From positions 5,270,001 through 5,334,000 of the forward strand of contig CP075496.1 in NCBI GenBank assembly GCA_021613535.1: a stretch of DNA of 64,000 nt, given 5' to 3'. Shown one piece after another: positions 1-12,500 of this stretch; the stretch's first letter is position 1; each line of letters begins with the position of its first letter. Position numbers and translations under genes: made by a program. The notes under the pieces are model-generated. The model was not told the origin of the DNA and did no database searches. It was given only the letters and a program-made list of their open reading frames with translations. This DNA comes from Adineta vaga (taxonomy: Eukaryota > Rotifera).

Positions 1-949
1 CATCGGACGGAAAGAAGTATTGTAAGTATAGATTCTCCGATCAAATAATGATAAGCATGAGAGTTCTTACATTATTTTTGACAAGAAAATATTCTTTTTA
101 ACTGGACAGAATATATATATTTCTTCGAATGTCTTTATCAATATGAATGCGTGTTCATCATGTTAATGATGGCATGTGAGACCGTGCATAATATATGGGT
201 AGCCAGAGAAGGCACGGCTCACTTGAGACGGATATCCGGTTGGTTTCTCCCGTTTGAAGGGAGAGAGAGAGAGAGAGAAAGAACGAGTCAACTTCAAAAA
301 TGAACTCCTAAAATATAGAATAGAGCAAACTTTTCCATATGGTAAGTTAATTTTAACTCAAATAGAAAGACATATTCAAATATCAATCGATATTCCTTCA
401 AAACCAATTATTAAATTAGCTTTTGTTCGTTTTTAATCACAAATTTTGTTTTCTATCTACATCGATCGCATGCCGATAGAAAATCTATTCTATATCGATA
501 TTTTTTTTTTCTATAGAATTTGTTTTTATTTCATTGCCATTCAAGCTTGAATATCAATATCCAATAAGAACGATTAGTTCGTTGAGTAATTTTTCAAACA
601 AGAAGTATTAGTTATTTCCTTCTCATAGTTTTTACATTAATAATCGGAATAAGAAAAAAAGAACTTAAGGGTAAACATTAATTCCCAAGTGAACATTCAT
701 ATTGAAAAAACGACAGACAGAGACAAAAAGAAAAGAAATTATAGAAATATATATATATATATATCTTTCAGATCAATAAAGCAATGTTCTTTGATTAAAT
801 GGCACATTTTACACGTTTTGTTTTATTTGAAGATAAACTTAGTACAAAGTATGAAATAAAATTAATACGACAAGAAAAATGAAATTTCGTCTTTTATTTT
901 TTTCTATTTAGTTTATTTACATTTATTCTTCCAAGTTCATTTCTATTAG
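1..949 (+). other. Unresolved 5' region of the MATH-like gene
   Basis: No confident coding exon is established here. A strong donor (GTAAGTAT) at 22 could end an exon starting before the window. A second donor at 342 closes an open stretch (about 228-341) whose last base would splice in phase to the acceptor at 948-949 of the gene downstream. That stretch has no ATG, is partly a GA-repeat, and follows a stop at 224-226, so it could equally be untranslated. Its frame stays open to 436. A TA dinucleotide run lies near 750-765. Transcript data would be needed to place the 5' end. Confidence 0.3.
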
Positions 950-3608
950 GAACAGAAGAAAAACTAACAACACGAGAATTTATCTGTCGACATGTACCAT
1001 TCGTATTAACATTTGTTAAAAATGGTGATCAAATCAATGCATTTCTACTTCATCGTAGTCGAGATACTGAACGACTTGAAATGACACTTGATCTAAGTAT
1101 TACTCTATTATGTCGAGAACATTTTACACGGAATGAATCATTTACAGAAAAGAACTGTAAATTTACGAATAAAGTTACTTTACATGGACGAAAATCGTTT
1201 ACATCAGTTAATCGTTTATGTTCCGTCGAATATATGGATGAACGTGGAAATATTCAATGTGAACTTGAAATTAAAAATCTTTCGATATCATATATAACTG
1301 AAGTTCAATTAAGTCCACAATTAATCAATCCTCAATATGCACACGTTATTCAACCAATGCACAATCGTCAACCAATCGATGCAAAAATCGAAACACCTTC
1401 ATTCTTCTATTCCAATTATGAATGGAATATTGTTATTCAACCTAAACTTGATAGTGTTGGACAACTTGGACATTTTCGTATGTATCTTCAACGTTTAACT
1501 CAATGTGATTATTCTATTAAACTATCTTATCGTGTTAAATTAATTGCTGGAACGTACACATGGGATTCGTATCAAGAACGTAAATCAGCTAATCCAAATG
1601 ATACGAATACATATGAAATCAATTATACGGATGTTCATGGTCTATGTCGACCATTTCGTATTGATCGTGTTCGAGAATTACTTCAAACAGATGGAAAATT
1701 TACGGTGACAGTTGAACTCAAAGATGCTGTTAGTAAGTATATTGAACAAAAATCATATTTCGATATTGAATAAATCCGGAAGAGGAAATCGAGAAATTTG
1801 AGAGACTTACATAAATACGATTTTAATTACTAGTTTTATGAGAAGAATCTCAAAAACGGAAAAGACTAATGATAGGATGTTTTCATCATTAAAGAAGTCA
1901 ATGTTGAATGTATTAGATTAAACAGCATGTCAAATATATTCTGCACGAACATCAATAGATTAATTGTTTTGATCAACATAAAAACGAAACAAATGTTTAG
2001 AAGATTCAAAAAAAAAAGATTTCATTGATAAACCAAATAGATTATTAATAAGAGAGAGTATCAACGAGTGTTATCCCATAGAGATTCAATGTAAAACACG
2101 ATATATAAACTGTGATTCTTAAAAGTGATCATAAATTATTCTCTATTTCAATGATGATTTGATTTGAGTTTGGTTTTTGAAAGTTTTTTTTTCTTTCTTT
2201 TTAATTTACGGATTACTTTTTTGTTCGCTTGGTTTTCTACTTCCTGCTCGATGTATTTATTCATGCAGATAAAACAGAAGCAAATAGTACCTTTTCCTTC
2301 TTTTTCTACACATTAAATTGTCTATAATAAGTCTTAAGCATCACAATCATTTGATGCACACAGTATTTCCCAGGTCATTGACAAATCAAAAAAATATCTT
2401 CATTCCGATTCGATTATTTTCTTCGTTGTCAAAATTGATAAATCAAGATGAAGTTCATTCATATTTCGATTGTTTTTTTAATGAGTTTTTTTTTCTCTTT
2501 CTCTCTCTTTCTAGCTGTCATTCCAATTATTGTTGATCCATTTGCTCCCAATCCAGTTCCTATTCCATTTCTTGATAAAGATCAACAAGCATGGACTGTT
2601 GAAGCATATATTGAAGAACAATGTTTTATTATACGTTTATACTATTCGGATATATTTAAAATTCCAGTCGATTATATACGTTCGATATGTTTCAATATAA
2701 CTGTTCGAAATTTTAATGATTCAAAAATAACGACGAGTGTTTTTCCTAAACCAGTTACAAAATATTATTCACAAAAAGAAAGTGATGAAGGTTTAGAGAT
2801 CAGTACAACATTGGATGTTGATGAAGTAAGCTTTTTTTCTAGTTCTACTTAGAATTGAACATCATTTTCGGAATTGTTTTTTTTCTTCAGTTAAACGAAC
2901 GTGGATATTTAAACGAACAACAAGGTGTAACAATTGAAATCGAAATCTTCTTTTCTCATCTAATGTATTTACCTGAATATTCACCATTGGATGATATTGT
3001 TCGAAAACAAAAGCAACAGATAATGTACGTTCAAAATTGCAATCATAAATCATATGGCTGTTTTTCTTCTATTTTATCTCTATAGGCGTGAATTACAAAC
3101 AGCACAAAGTGAAAATTTTCAATTAGAAAAGAAAATTCATGAATTACAAATGACTTTACAAAACCCATCTATGTCTAGTCGATTGTCGGATTTTGGTAAT
3201 GGTACACAAAGTGGTTTAAATCCAGGTGCAACACCTGAAGTTGTTCGAAAATATTATGAGAAAAAATATGGTGATAAAAGTTCGACAAGTAATCCGCCAT
3301 TATCAACATATAATAGTGCGACAAGTTTCGATGGCAGTGGACAATCAAATTCTTTACCTATGCGCAATGGTGGAATTGGTAAAGGTCCATCATCATCTAT
3401 TCCTCAACCAAATGTTACCGTGGGTGCACGTAGTTCAACATTTAAATTTCCAACGAAATTACCTGATTCAATACAAAATACGATCAATACAACAAGTCAA
3501 TCATTACAATCCAAATTACCAGCTAGTTTACAAAAATTACCAGCAAGTTTTACCCAAGGACCAACTATTAATATGCTGGCAAATAAATTACAAAATGCGT
3601 TTTCATAG
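950..3608 (+). CDS. MATH-like multi-domain, coiled-coil protein (5' incomplete)
   Basis: The exons I support are 950-1732, 2515-2825, 2891-3024 and 3088-3608 (TAG stop); all three junctions agree in phase. The 1733 donor (GTAAGTAT) lies just before an in-frame stop at 1771, so the two halves, which look like separate ORFs, are one gene. The product has up to three segments with MATH/TRAF-type beta-sandwich character: one in the first half of exon 1, one starting at a YEWNIVI stretch, and one across exons 2-3 (AWTVEAY to VTIEIEIFF). A short heptad-rich coiled coil (ELQTAQSENFQLEKKIHEL) and a Ser/Pro-rich tail of about 140 residues follow. I do not recognise an orthologue. The MATH assignment rests on pattern only and could be another beta-sandwich. 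The start codon is not identified. An AATAAA lies at 3890. Confidence 0.6.
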
Positions 3609-4491
3609 AAATAATATTTCGGTTTTTTTTCTTGTGTATTTTATGTTATGTGTGTATGTGTGATACCAATTCTTGAAATTATCCCATTACTGTGATCCCT
3701 TATATTTCTCTAAACGAATTTCAACGAGAAAAAAAAATAGATAACAATATAAAGATTACAATGAAATACGATAAATTTTGATATTAACAAAAAACGACTC
3801 TCAACATAGTGAAAGGACGCTTGAAAATTGTGATGAGTGCCTACTCTTGCTATAAAATTATATTCATTTTATTGGGATTTATTTGTTGAAATAAAACAAA
3901 AAATGAATACCATCTGCTTTTTTCTTTTACAATCTATGAGTTTCTATTTTATTGATTAGACAAATTTTCTTCAAATGACATATGAAATAAATGTTACGCA
4001 CAAAACATCTGTATGATTCAAAGGTTAGAAGAAATTTTCATCAATTATTCATATTTCATAATGATAATGCAAACATTTTCAAGGACATATCTTAGTCATT
4101 CATCGATGATTACGAAATATATACCTAATCAATAGAATCTCATTTTTCATTTCTTTTGATGCCAAATACTTGAATAGAAAAACTTACGTTATTATTATGA
4201 CATTCATAAAAGAATGATATCATGTAAAAAACAAAATTTATTATGGAAAAATTCACATTTTATTTGTATGTCCATTAACATACTATGATTTGATTTAAAA
4301 AAATACAAAATATGCTTTTCATTAGAACAGAAAAAGCAAAATAACAGTTACTGTACAAAGAAAAATTTCCTAGATAACAACGAAACAAAAACAAAAAGAT
4401 GGAAGAATTATTCAAAGGATAAAACAAATAATTTTCTCTGTCATTCTTTGGTATTAAAAAAATTGACATTTAAATTGATTATTTATATCCA
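3609..4491. other. Convergent 3' intergenic region
   Basis: This AT-rich sequence lies between two genes that point at each other. It holds AATAAA at about 3890 for the upstream gene and presumably the minus-strand gene's 3' UTR. ORFs here lack coding character. Confidence 0.6.
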
Positions 4492-5790
4492 TTAAACATG
4501 ATTGAGCACGTGTAGATTTCCTGATGATGGATCCGTGGTATTATTATGTTTCTTTTCTATCGTATTCGTATTTCTTGCTTTCTTTAGTCGAGTTTTGCTG
4601 GAAACAGTCATCGATGGTTCTTCATCATCAGCTTCATTTTCGATTGATTGATGTTTTGCATGTTTATCTACGTCGTGATTAGATGACTTTTTTGTTGAAC
4701 GAGATTCAGTAAGAGTTTCTTCATCATCATTATCAATTGCTGTTAATGGTAAAGATTTTGCTAATTTACTTTCAATACCATATGTTTTTGCCCAGAAGAG
4801 AAGATCATCAAATGAATTTTGTTGTGTTGTAACTTTTTTCGATAAATTTTCGAATATTTCATTTAATTCCGTCGTTTGTTTTTGTGTATGCATGGCTTGA
4901 ATGAAATCTAATAAAGTTTCTCGAATTTGATTTAATCGTTCTTCTTCTTCATATTGACACTGTTTAAATATTTCCATGGCTTTATTTCGATAAACTTTCT
5001 GAGCACTTTTATGTCGATGTTTTGTTTCAATAACTTTTTCTTCAATATCACTTAGAATAATTCGTTTCTTATTCTGATCATCATTGGCACGTGCTAAATG
5101 CTTTTCCGTTGTTGATGGATCTAATTCAAGGATTTCACAAGCACGTTCAGCTGTACGTACAGCTTCTTGTGCTTTCTTCTCTTGTGCACGAAGTTTATCC
5201 AATTCATCAGACACTTCACGTAATGATGCATAAGCAGTTTTGAATAATTTCTTAAATTCATTGGATCGACGATGTTTCCGACTAGAACGGAAGCGTTCAC
5301 TTATATATGTTTCATCGATATGTAGACGATATTTGTCAATGACTTTTTCAACTTCATTACTAGTTGCTTCTTTAACACGAGCAAGTTCTTTTGTCATACG
5401 AACAACATCAAGTTGAGCGCGTTTTGTTGTATGATACGAGACAAGAGACGATTGTTGTTTTATTCGTGTCGTCCATCTTTCAGCAAACGAAATAAAGATA
5501 CGAGCTTGTTCGCGTTCGTTATCACGGTAATCTTCCATTAATGCAATCAAATCCATTGCAATACCATACCCTACAAAAGAAAAAAGATAAGAACAAAAAT
5601 CAATTATAAAGAAGAAAATAATCAAATCAAACTTACCGTTATCAAGACGTTCGAGTGCAGCACGGTAATTTTCTTCATCAAAAAAATTCTTTCCAATGTA
5701 TTCATTTAGTGGATAATTATCAGCGTTTCCACTAGTTAATCGATTAGCAGCAAGTGCTTCTTTAAATCCGACACAAGCACCAATATTCAT
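4492..5790 (-). CDS. F-BAR domain protein, PACSIN/syndapin-like, no SH3
   Basis: Two exons, 5790-5637 and 5570-4492, encode about 410 aa; the 66-bp intron has clean GT-AG ends, and because its length is a multiple of three the frame stays open through it. Residues about 30-300 are a long charged helical F-BAR domain. The opening (FFDEENYRAALERLDNG) matches the F-BAR start of PACSIN and PSTPIP, and IFKQCQYEEEERLNQIRETL matches the PACSIN segment around FEQCQQFEEKRL. Family members bind and curve phosphoinositide membranes in endocytosis and actin remodelling. The acidic and basic low-complexity tail has no SH3 domain and no NPF motif, unlike canonical PACSINs, so dynamin and N-WASP recruitment would need another route. 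It is divergent from Par-3 across a 3.7-kb spacer. The F-BAR call is firm; the subfamily is less so. Confidence 0.82.
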   Translation of the reverse strand: MNIGACVGFKEALAANRLTSGNADNYPLNEYIGKNFFDEENYRAALERLDNGKFDLIIFFFIIDFCSYLFSFVGYGIAMDLIALMEDYRDNEREQARIFISFAERWTTRIKQQSSLVSYHTTKRAQLDVVRMTKELARVKEATSNEVEKVIDKYRLHIDETYISERFRSSRKHRRSNEFKKLFKTAYASLREVSDELDKLRAQEKKAQEAVRTAERACEILELDPSTTEKHLARANDDQNKKRIILSDIEEKVIETKHRHKSAQKVYRNKAMEIFKQCQYEEEERLNQIRETLLDFIQAMHTQKQTTELNEIFENLSKKVTTQQNSFDDLLFWAKTYGIESKLAKSLPLTAIDNDDEETLTESRSTKKSSNHDVDKHAKHQSIENEADDEEPSMTVSSKTRLKKARNTNTIEKKHNNTTDPSSGNLHVLNHV

Positions 5791-8700
5791 TGTAGTTTTA
5801 ATTTATGTTAGGAATTTTATCACACGGAACTTTAATTTTATCTGGAATGAAATCGCATTAACCGACAGGTTCTCAATAGAAAGAACGATATTAACAAAAT
5901 GAGTGACACATCAAGTTGCCATATATATATATATATACATAGATATGCATTTTTCCCTCCCTTGAGTGGGAAGAAGTGCAAGCGAAGAGCGAAAAAAAGA
6001 GAAACAGAGAAAGAAACGATGAATTCAGAAGTAAATATGTTGATGATTCATCGAAAACGTAGTGTTGGGGTTGAAGGACTAGATAAAGGAAGATGAAGAC
6101 CTTCGTATCAATTCTCTTGTCGATGAGTAAGGAAGAAAATTATCGACTACTTGTTTTTCATTCTTATCCGCATTTCTAGCATACTATAACTCTCTCTCTC
6201 TCTCTTTCTGACAATTGTCTTTCCTGTTATACAAACTTGTAATTATGCAATAATGTTCTTTCACTTAATTCCATGCAATTAAAGACAAAAGTACGAAACA
6301 GAAAGAGTTTTGTAGTAGTAACGAAAACATTACCTTTATTCTTATAGTTCTTCATCATTACTTAATCTTTCATCAGATTGATGATCAAAAAAGAATACGT
6401 CATAATAACCACCGATGAATCATCATGTCAATAAAATCATATATCATCGACTACCATAACGGGATATTTGAGGTTGCATTACCTACAAATATATTTAGTC
6501 ATCTGTATAGATGATTCATGAACTTAATCTATTGTAAAAAAAAGAGCAAGAAAGATCATATTTATGACTTTCAAAAGCTATTCTCTTATCCGATCATGTC
6601 TCTTCAAACTCCACCCAACTCAATCAACTACTAGAGAAAAATAACGAAAAAAAAACGAGTATCTCTATTCTTTTCTTCGATATGAAAATATCGCTTGAAG
6701 TACAATACATATTACTATACTTGTCGAAACATCTTGATTTGCTTTTACATAAGCATAAGTATGTATATGTACTTGGAATAATTTTTTACTTGATATTACC
6801 TTGAAATTCACTTTCAATCGTCGTTTGTTTGTTCACTACTAAAAAGAGAAGTAGGAATTCTCTTTTTCTTCTTCGTTTTTTTTCTTTATTGCTTATGTCA
6901 CTTGGGTAATTTCCATTTTGACAAAAAAAACAAAAATGAAAATTCTATAATCAAAAAATAAGTCAGTGAAGAAAAAGAAAACCATACAAACTTCAATGCC
7001 AAATAAATTTATTAGTTAGATATTTAGAAACTAAAATTGATTTTCGAGAGATTATATATGCGATTGTTGACTTCATAAATATTTGCGTCACTCATCACCT
7101 TTTTTTCTTTTTGAAAATAGGTGTCAATGGCATATGTTTTCAATCAATCAGCTCTTTTGTGAAAGTTTTTCATCAATAGCCTTGATATTAAACTGCTGCT
7201 ACTGCTTTATAACGACTCTGTTTTTGTTGTAAAATGATCATCTCATGGTCAACAGATGGAAAAGACGTTGTCTTTTTTTTCTTCTTCTTCTTTCTTTGTT
7301 GCCTTTTATGCTCTATACATAGCACAATGGAAGTAATGATCGATACCATCATCGTTCGCTTGGTTACATATCTCAGTCGTAAAGCATATTCATTTTTTAC
7401 AGTTTGTCAGAGACAAAGAATGATCATTATCGTCTATTGCAGACACAGACAATGAAATGCTGATGCAATGCGAATATTATTATTGTTTGAGAAAATGTAA
7501 AGGACATTACATCAGATCCTTGACGAACAAAAAAAAGATTCACAAAAGTTATAGATCATTACGTTTTTTCAATGCAAAAATAAACAAATAGAATCTGAAT
7601 ACTATATTTGGATACAAGGAAAGTTTTATTTAATTCTATCATAATATACTGGGAAAAGATTTTCCCTTGTTGTCGATGGAAAACGAACAATTAGTCTAAC
7701 TAATTACTTTCTAAAGCTGTGAATTGCTTCTTACACACGGAAAGAATTGAGATGTACGCATAGTCGATGATAGCTTAATGATTGAGGAAAAATATTATAG
7801 CTGTATCAGAAATCAGTAATGTCGAAGATCATTTCATTTCGAAAAACTGTCAATCAATGTCATTACCGAGTGATAGTTTACAGATATGATAAAATTCAAT
7901 GATGAATCTTTGCTTATATTTAACCGTACAAGTAAAATTACTTGTTTTAGATATTGAAGGAAGAATTTTCTTGGATACATCTTTAATTCATTTTAAATGT
8001 TCTTCTTAGTGTAGTACAATATTCATAAAATAAAATACGTAATACATCATCGTTTACGTTATTTGTATAATACTTTGAGTATCAATGAATTATTCATATA
8101 ATAATTACGATTTTATCTCTAAAGTGATTATCAACAGTTGACCAACAATTCATGTATAGAAATTGATTGATTATCTATCTGTTGTAGTATAATTAGGAGT
8201 ATCTGATTCTCAACGAGCTGTAATTTTTCTTCTGTGGTATTCAAACATATGTACACATATTAATTGTCAAATACTCAAGTGTATTCTACTGGTTTTTTTT
8301 TATAATATCAAATTTAAAAGTGGGATTGATTTACGACTTAAAGAAAGTAGTACGTATTCATACAAAATACTTTTCGCATGTAACTTCGTATGGTATGGTA
8401 ATCTTTTTTGGAATTTGAATTAAACACGTCTGATTGTTGACTCGATCAAAATGTTATATATCACATGCAATTCAAAAAGAATAAATCTTTGCATCCACGG
8501 AAAAAAACAATTTCTTTCTAGCATATTGTATTGAACTAACAATCTTTTATCTTATAAGTGCAAATGAATATATATATATACCTATGTTAAACCATTTTAT
8601 TCTATTTTTCAATACTCGCGAGAACGTAATGCTTTTATTATAAATAAATAGAACAAAATATAATTTATACAACAATCAGGAAATCATTTATAATACAAAT

Positions 8701-9512
8701 GAACACTTGACAACAATATTAACGCGATTATACTGACTTCTCTGGATAGAAAAATGAACACAATCATTTACATAAAGCATCAACCATTGTTATTTTGTGT
8801 TTACTAGATAGATTTTATTTATATTGAAGAGAAAATAGACATTTTTTTATCTTTTTCAAAAGACTAAATTCAACGATCATAAATATCGAGATTAAACATT
8901 TTTATCTTTTTCTCTGACATTCGGCGCCCTCTTAAACGATTGTTCGTTGTTTGACATCTTCTCTCCTCCAATTGAAATCATGACTCTACCTTTTTTTGTC
9001 TTTTCTGTTTTCTCTTCTCTCATCTCGTTCTATTCTTTTCTCCTTTCGTTTCACACACCTGCTATTCTAACTAAATCTCATTTGATTCTTTTCTAAGAAA
9101 GAAAAAAAACATATTTCAATTCTGTAAGTTACACAAATTACTCATTATTCAATTTTCTTTCACTTCATTTTCTTATAATTATATAAAATCATATATAATT
9201 ATCTACATGTCATTTGCTCGTTCAAAAGAACATACACATATGAATGTATACGTGTTCTAGACATCGACCTATTGATCGATCTCTTACTATTTTGTTCCCT
9301 CCTCTATCGAATAGTCTGCATGTACATATAAAAAAAAGAAAAAGAAGAAAGAAACATTGCTCATTTACGTTGTTGTTGTTCTTCTCTCTCTCATTCTTCC
9401 GTGTGCATCGTTAAAATCATCATCATTATCGTGTATACATTCTTTTTCTCTCTTTCTTTTCTAGTTCTGATAAGATGCATTGTCTGAATAACTATTCAAA
9501 GAATCATATATC
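5791..9512. other. Long intergenic region between divergent genes
   Basis: About 3.7 kb separates the F-BAR gene (minus) from Par-3 (plus), so it should hold both promoters. I found no coding exon; the short ORFs have poor codon use. There are TA runs near 5921 and 8570 and a CT run at 6190-6206. A pyrimidine-rich tract ends in AG at 9463-9464, 48 bases before the Par-3 ATG, which suggests a 5' UTR intron end or a trans-splice acceptor. Confidence 0.6.
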
Positions 9513-9516
9513 ATGA
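9475..9516 (+). promoter_or_regulatory. uORF overlapping the Par-3 start (ATGA)
   Basis: An upstream ATG at 9475 opens a 13-codon reading frame whose TGA (9514-9516) overlaps the Par-3 ATG (9513-9515) as ATGA. It lies after the acceptor-like AG at 9463-9464, so it should be in the mature mRNA. Such an overlap can couple termination to re-initiation or damp translation. The arrangement is visible in the sequence; a regulatory role is inferred. Confidence 0.45.
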
Positions 9517-12500
9517 AAGTAATTGTAAATTTTGGTGAAAAAAAAGTTGTTGTACCGTGTGGTCCAACTGGTGATTTATATATTCGAGAATTAATTCAAA
9601 CAGCAACAGCAAAATATTCCAAATTAGTAAGTATCAATAATTTGACAGACACTAACCATATGCCCATTGATCTTAAATGTTAGTCATGCAATTATTGATT
9701 TTTTTTCTGTTTCTTTGTAGTCCGCATATAATAATGTTGTTAATTTAAACAGTGAACAAATTCAATTAAGATTGAATAATGGTGCTGTTGTTGATCCTGA
9801 TGATCGAGTTTGCGATGTAGTTGATGATCGAGAAGAAGTAAAATTTTGTCTATTTGATTAAAAGATTATCTAAACGAAATGATTTCATTCTAGTTATTTG
9901 CTGTTGTTGAATCACATTCAACAGTTTTAAATAGCAATGGAGAATTATCTTCGAGTATCACAAGTTCAAATTTATCAACGAGTCTATCTGATCAAGAACA
10001 ACAACGTCCTGGTGTACCACCACCACTTCCTAATTCATCATTATCTAATCGCCATGAAGTCATTGTTACTGATGCTGATCTTCGAAGTATGTATTATTTA
10101 ACCTCTAGTCTTATCATGTTTATCATAAATGATTGGTATTCGTGTAGAATTAAACTTATACGTGTAGATGGAGAAATGAAATGTCTATGAAAAAACACTT
10201 GACAGAATCCTTTTAACTGTTCGTTTTTGCTAAACATGATTGAACTTGTTGGATAAATAGATGAGAATGATGATGTGTCTATGTAATCCTTATGTGTATA
10301 TGTCAACAAATGAATAACAGGCAGTTGAATAAGTCTTCATACTATCAATTTCTATGGTAGTTTTGTTTTCACCATGATATTTTTGTGTGATTAAATGAAT
10401 ATGTATATACATGGATTTGAAACGAACTTATATAAAGCCTTTTAGAAATCGAGAAAATGTTTGCATGAATGATGAAAATATTCGCTTGTAAATGTATTCA
10501 ACATTATTTACGGAGTTTTTCATACGAATATTTTATCTTCATTTAGCTCGATCTTTACGAATTAAAACTGAACCAAATAATATCCATCAAGTAAGAATAG
10601 AAAGTCTACTTTGTTTATTCATTTAAAATATTATTATTCTATTCTCTAGTCGAATGTAATAAATATCAATCGTTCAAATCATTCGCCATCAATTCAATCA
10701 TTAGATAATAAAGGAATGTACAATGTTCACATAGATGAAATAACTGGTGACAAAATCTTTTATATATCCTTACCAAAAGAAAATAGTCCACTAGGTATTC
10801 ATGTTATACCGTACAATACAGATGAAAATCAAGTGAATGGATTACTTTTACAAAATATTGAATCAGATGGACGAATAAAACGGCAAGGTATCTTAGAAAT
10901 AAATGATCGTATTATTGAAATCAATCGAATTAATATTGAACAATGTTCATTTGAAAGGTTAGTTAAATTATTTTCAATAGAATATCATATTTTTCATATG
11001 AATAAACAAAATTTAGAGCTCAATTAATTTTTCGTAATGCAATGTTAGAATCCGAACTTGAATTAAAAATTGTTCGAAAGAAATCTTCATCAACATCATT
11101 CTTTCTAAATAATAAAACAGAAATCAATCAAAATACGAAACGTTTAGGAAAAATTCTTAAAATCATCTTAACAAAAGGATCCGATGGATTAGGTTTTAAA
11201 TTAGCTTCACGTGATAATCCAACGGGTATTGCCAATCCTATTTATGTGAAAACTATTTTCCCGAAAGGTGCAGCTATTGAAGATGGTCGTTTACGTAATG
11301 GTGATCGTTTATTAATGGTAAATTCGATTGATGTTACTCAAATGTCATTACAAGATGCAGTTGGTCTATTACGTGAAACACGTATTGGTGAAACTGTTCA
11401 TTTATGTATATCAAGACAAAATGATGGTTCTTTACCCAAAGATTTAGTAAGTTATTTGTATAAATGAGAAATAGAAAGTTTAAAGAAGAAATCTTGTTTG
11501 ATTTTAGATAAATGATGAAGTTAAAACACAATTGATGACATTTGATATACCATTGAGAGATACATCATCAGCAGGATTAGGAATAACATTGAAAGGCAAA
11601 ACATCGATTATTGATGGACAATCAGTTGATTTAGGAATCTTTGTTAAAAGTATTTTAACAGGTGGTGCTGCTTATCGAGTAAATTTTGATTTTGTTTTTT
11701 GAATTCGAATCAATGAATATTTTAGGATAATCGACTTTATCCAAATGATCAAATTCTTATTATTAATGATTCTTCATTAGTAAATATGTCAAATCTAGAA
11801 GCTGCTGCTATTTTACATGATGCTGTACGAAAAGAAATTCATCCTGGATATATAAAAATAACTATATCACGTGTTCTAAATGATGAACAAGAAAGAAATT
11901 CAAAATATGTTAAAGAAACAGAATTATTACCACCGATAGCAACAACGAATAATGATGAGAATGAATTAGATTTAACAAATTTCGTTCCATTAGTGAATCA
12001 AAAACCTCCAATAAGTAAAAAAATAAACTTATTAATGTTTTTCTCTTTGTATCAATTGATCTGTTATAGAATCCACTAAATCAATTGATTCTGAAAACCG
12101 ATCGACAATGAATGCATCACCTATGAGAAATAAAACAACATTGAGTGAAAAACGTAAGTTTAAATGAATATCAATGTGCGCATTTACTACTTTGATGTTA
12201 TTTTTATTTCAGAAAATCAAGAAGAAATCGTTAATGAAGGGTAAGTTTCTCTTTTAAATTCTATACACATATATCTTAATATTCAATATTAACATCTATT
12301 CTAGTGCAAATCCGTTTGAACGTGAAACTCCATTTCGACAGAGCATTTCTGAGAAACGTCGTTTAACTCAACAACCAAACAATCAAGTTGTTCAATGGAA
12401 ACAACGATCTTTTCACGATGCTCGAACAAATAGTGAACGAAGTAAGTTTAAATCAATCTATTTCAATAGACTTACCATTCAAATCTCTAAATTCAATTAA

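Noticed and set aside
1739-1773. In-frame stop ending the first MATH-like ORF
   Set aside because: The GTAAGTAT donor at 1733 removes it, and the frame resumes in phase at 2515, so I treat it as intronic and not as the gene end.
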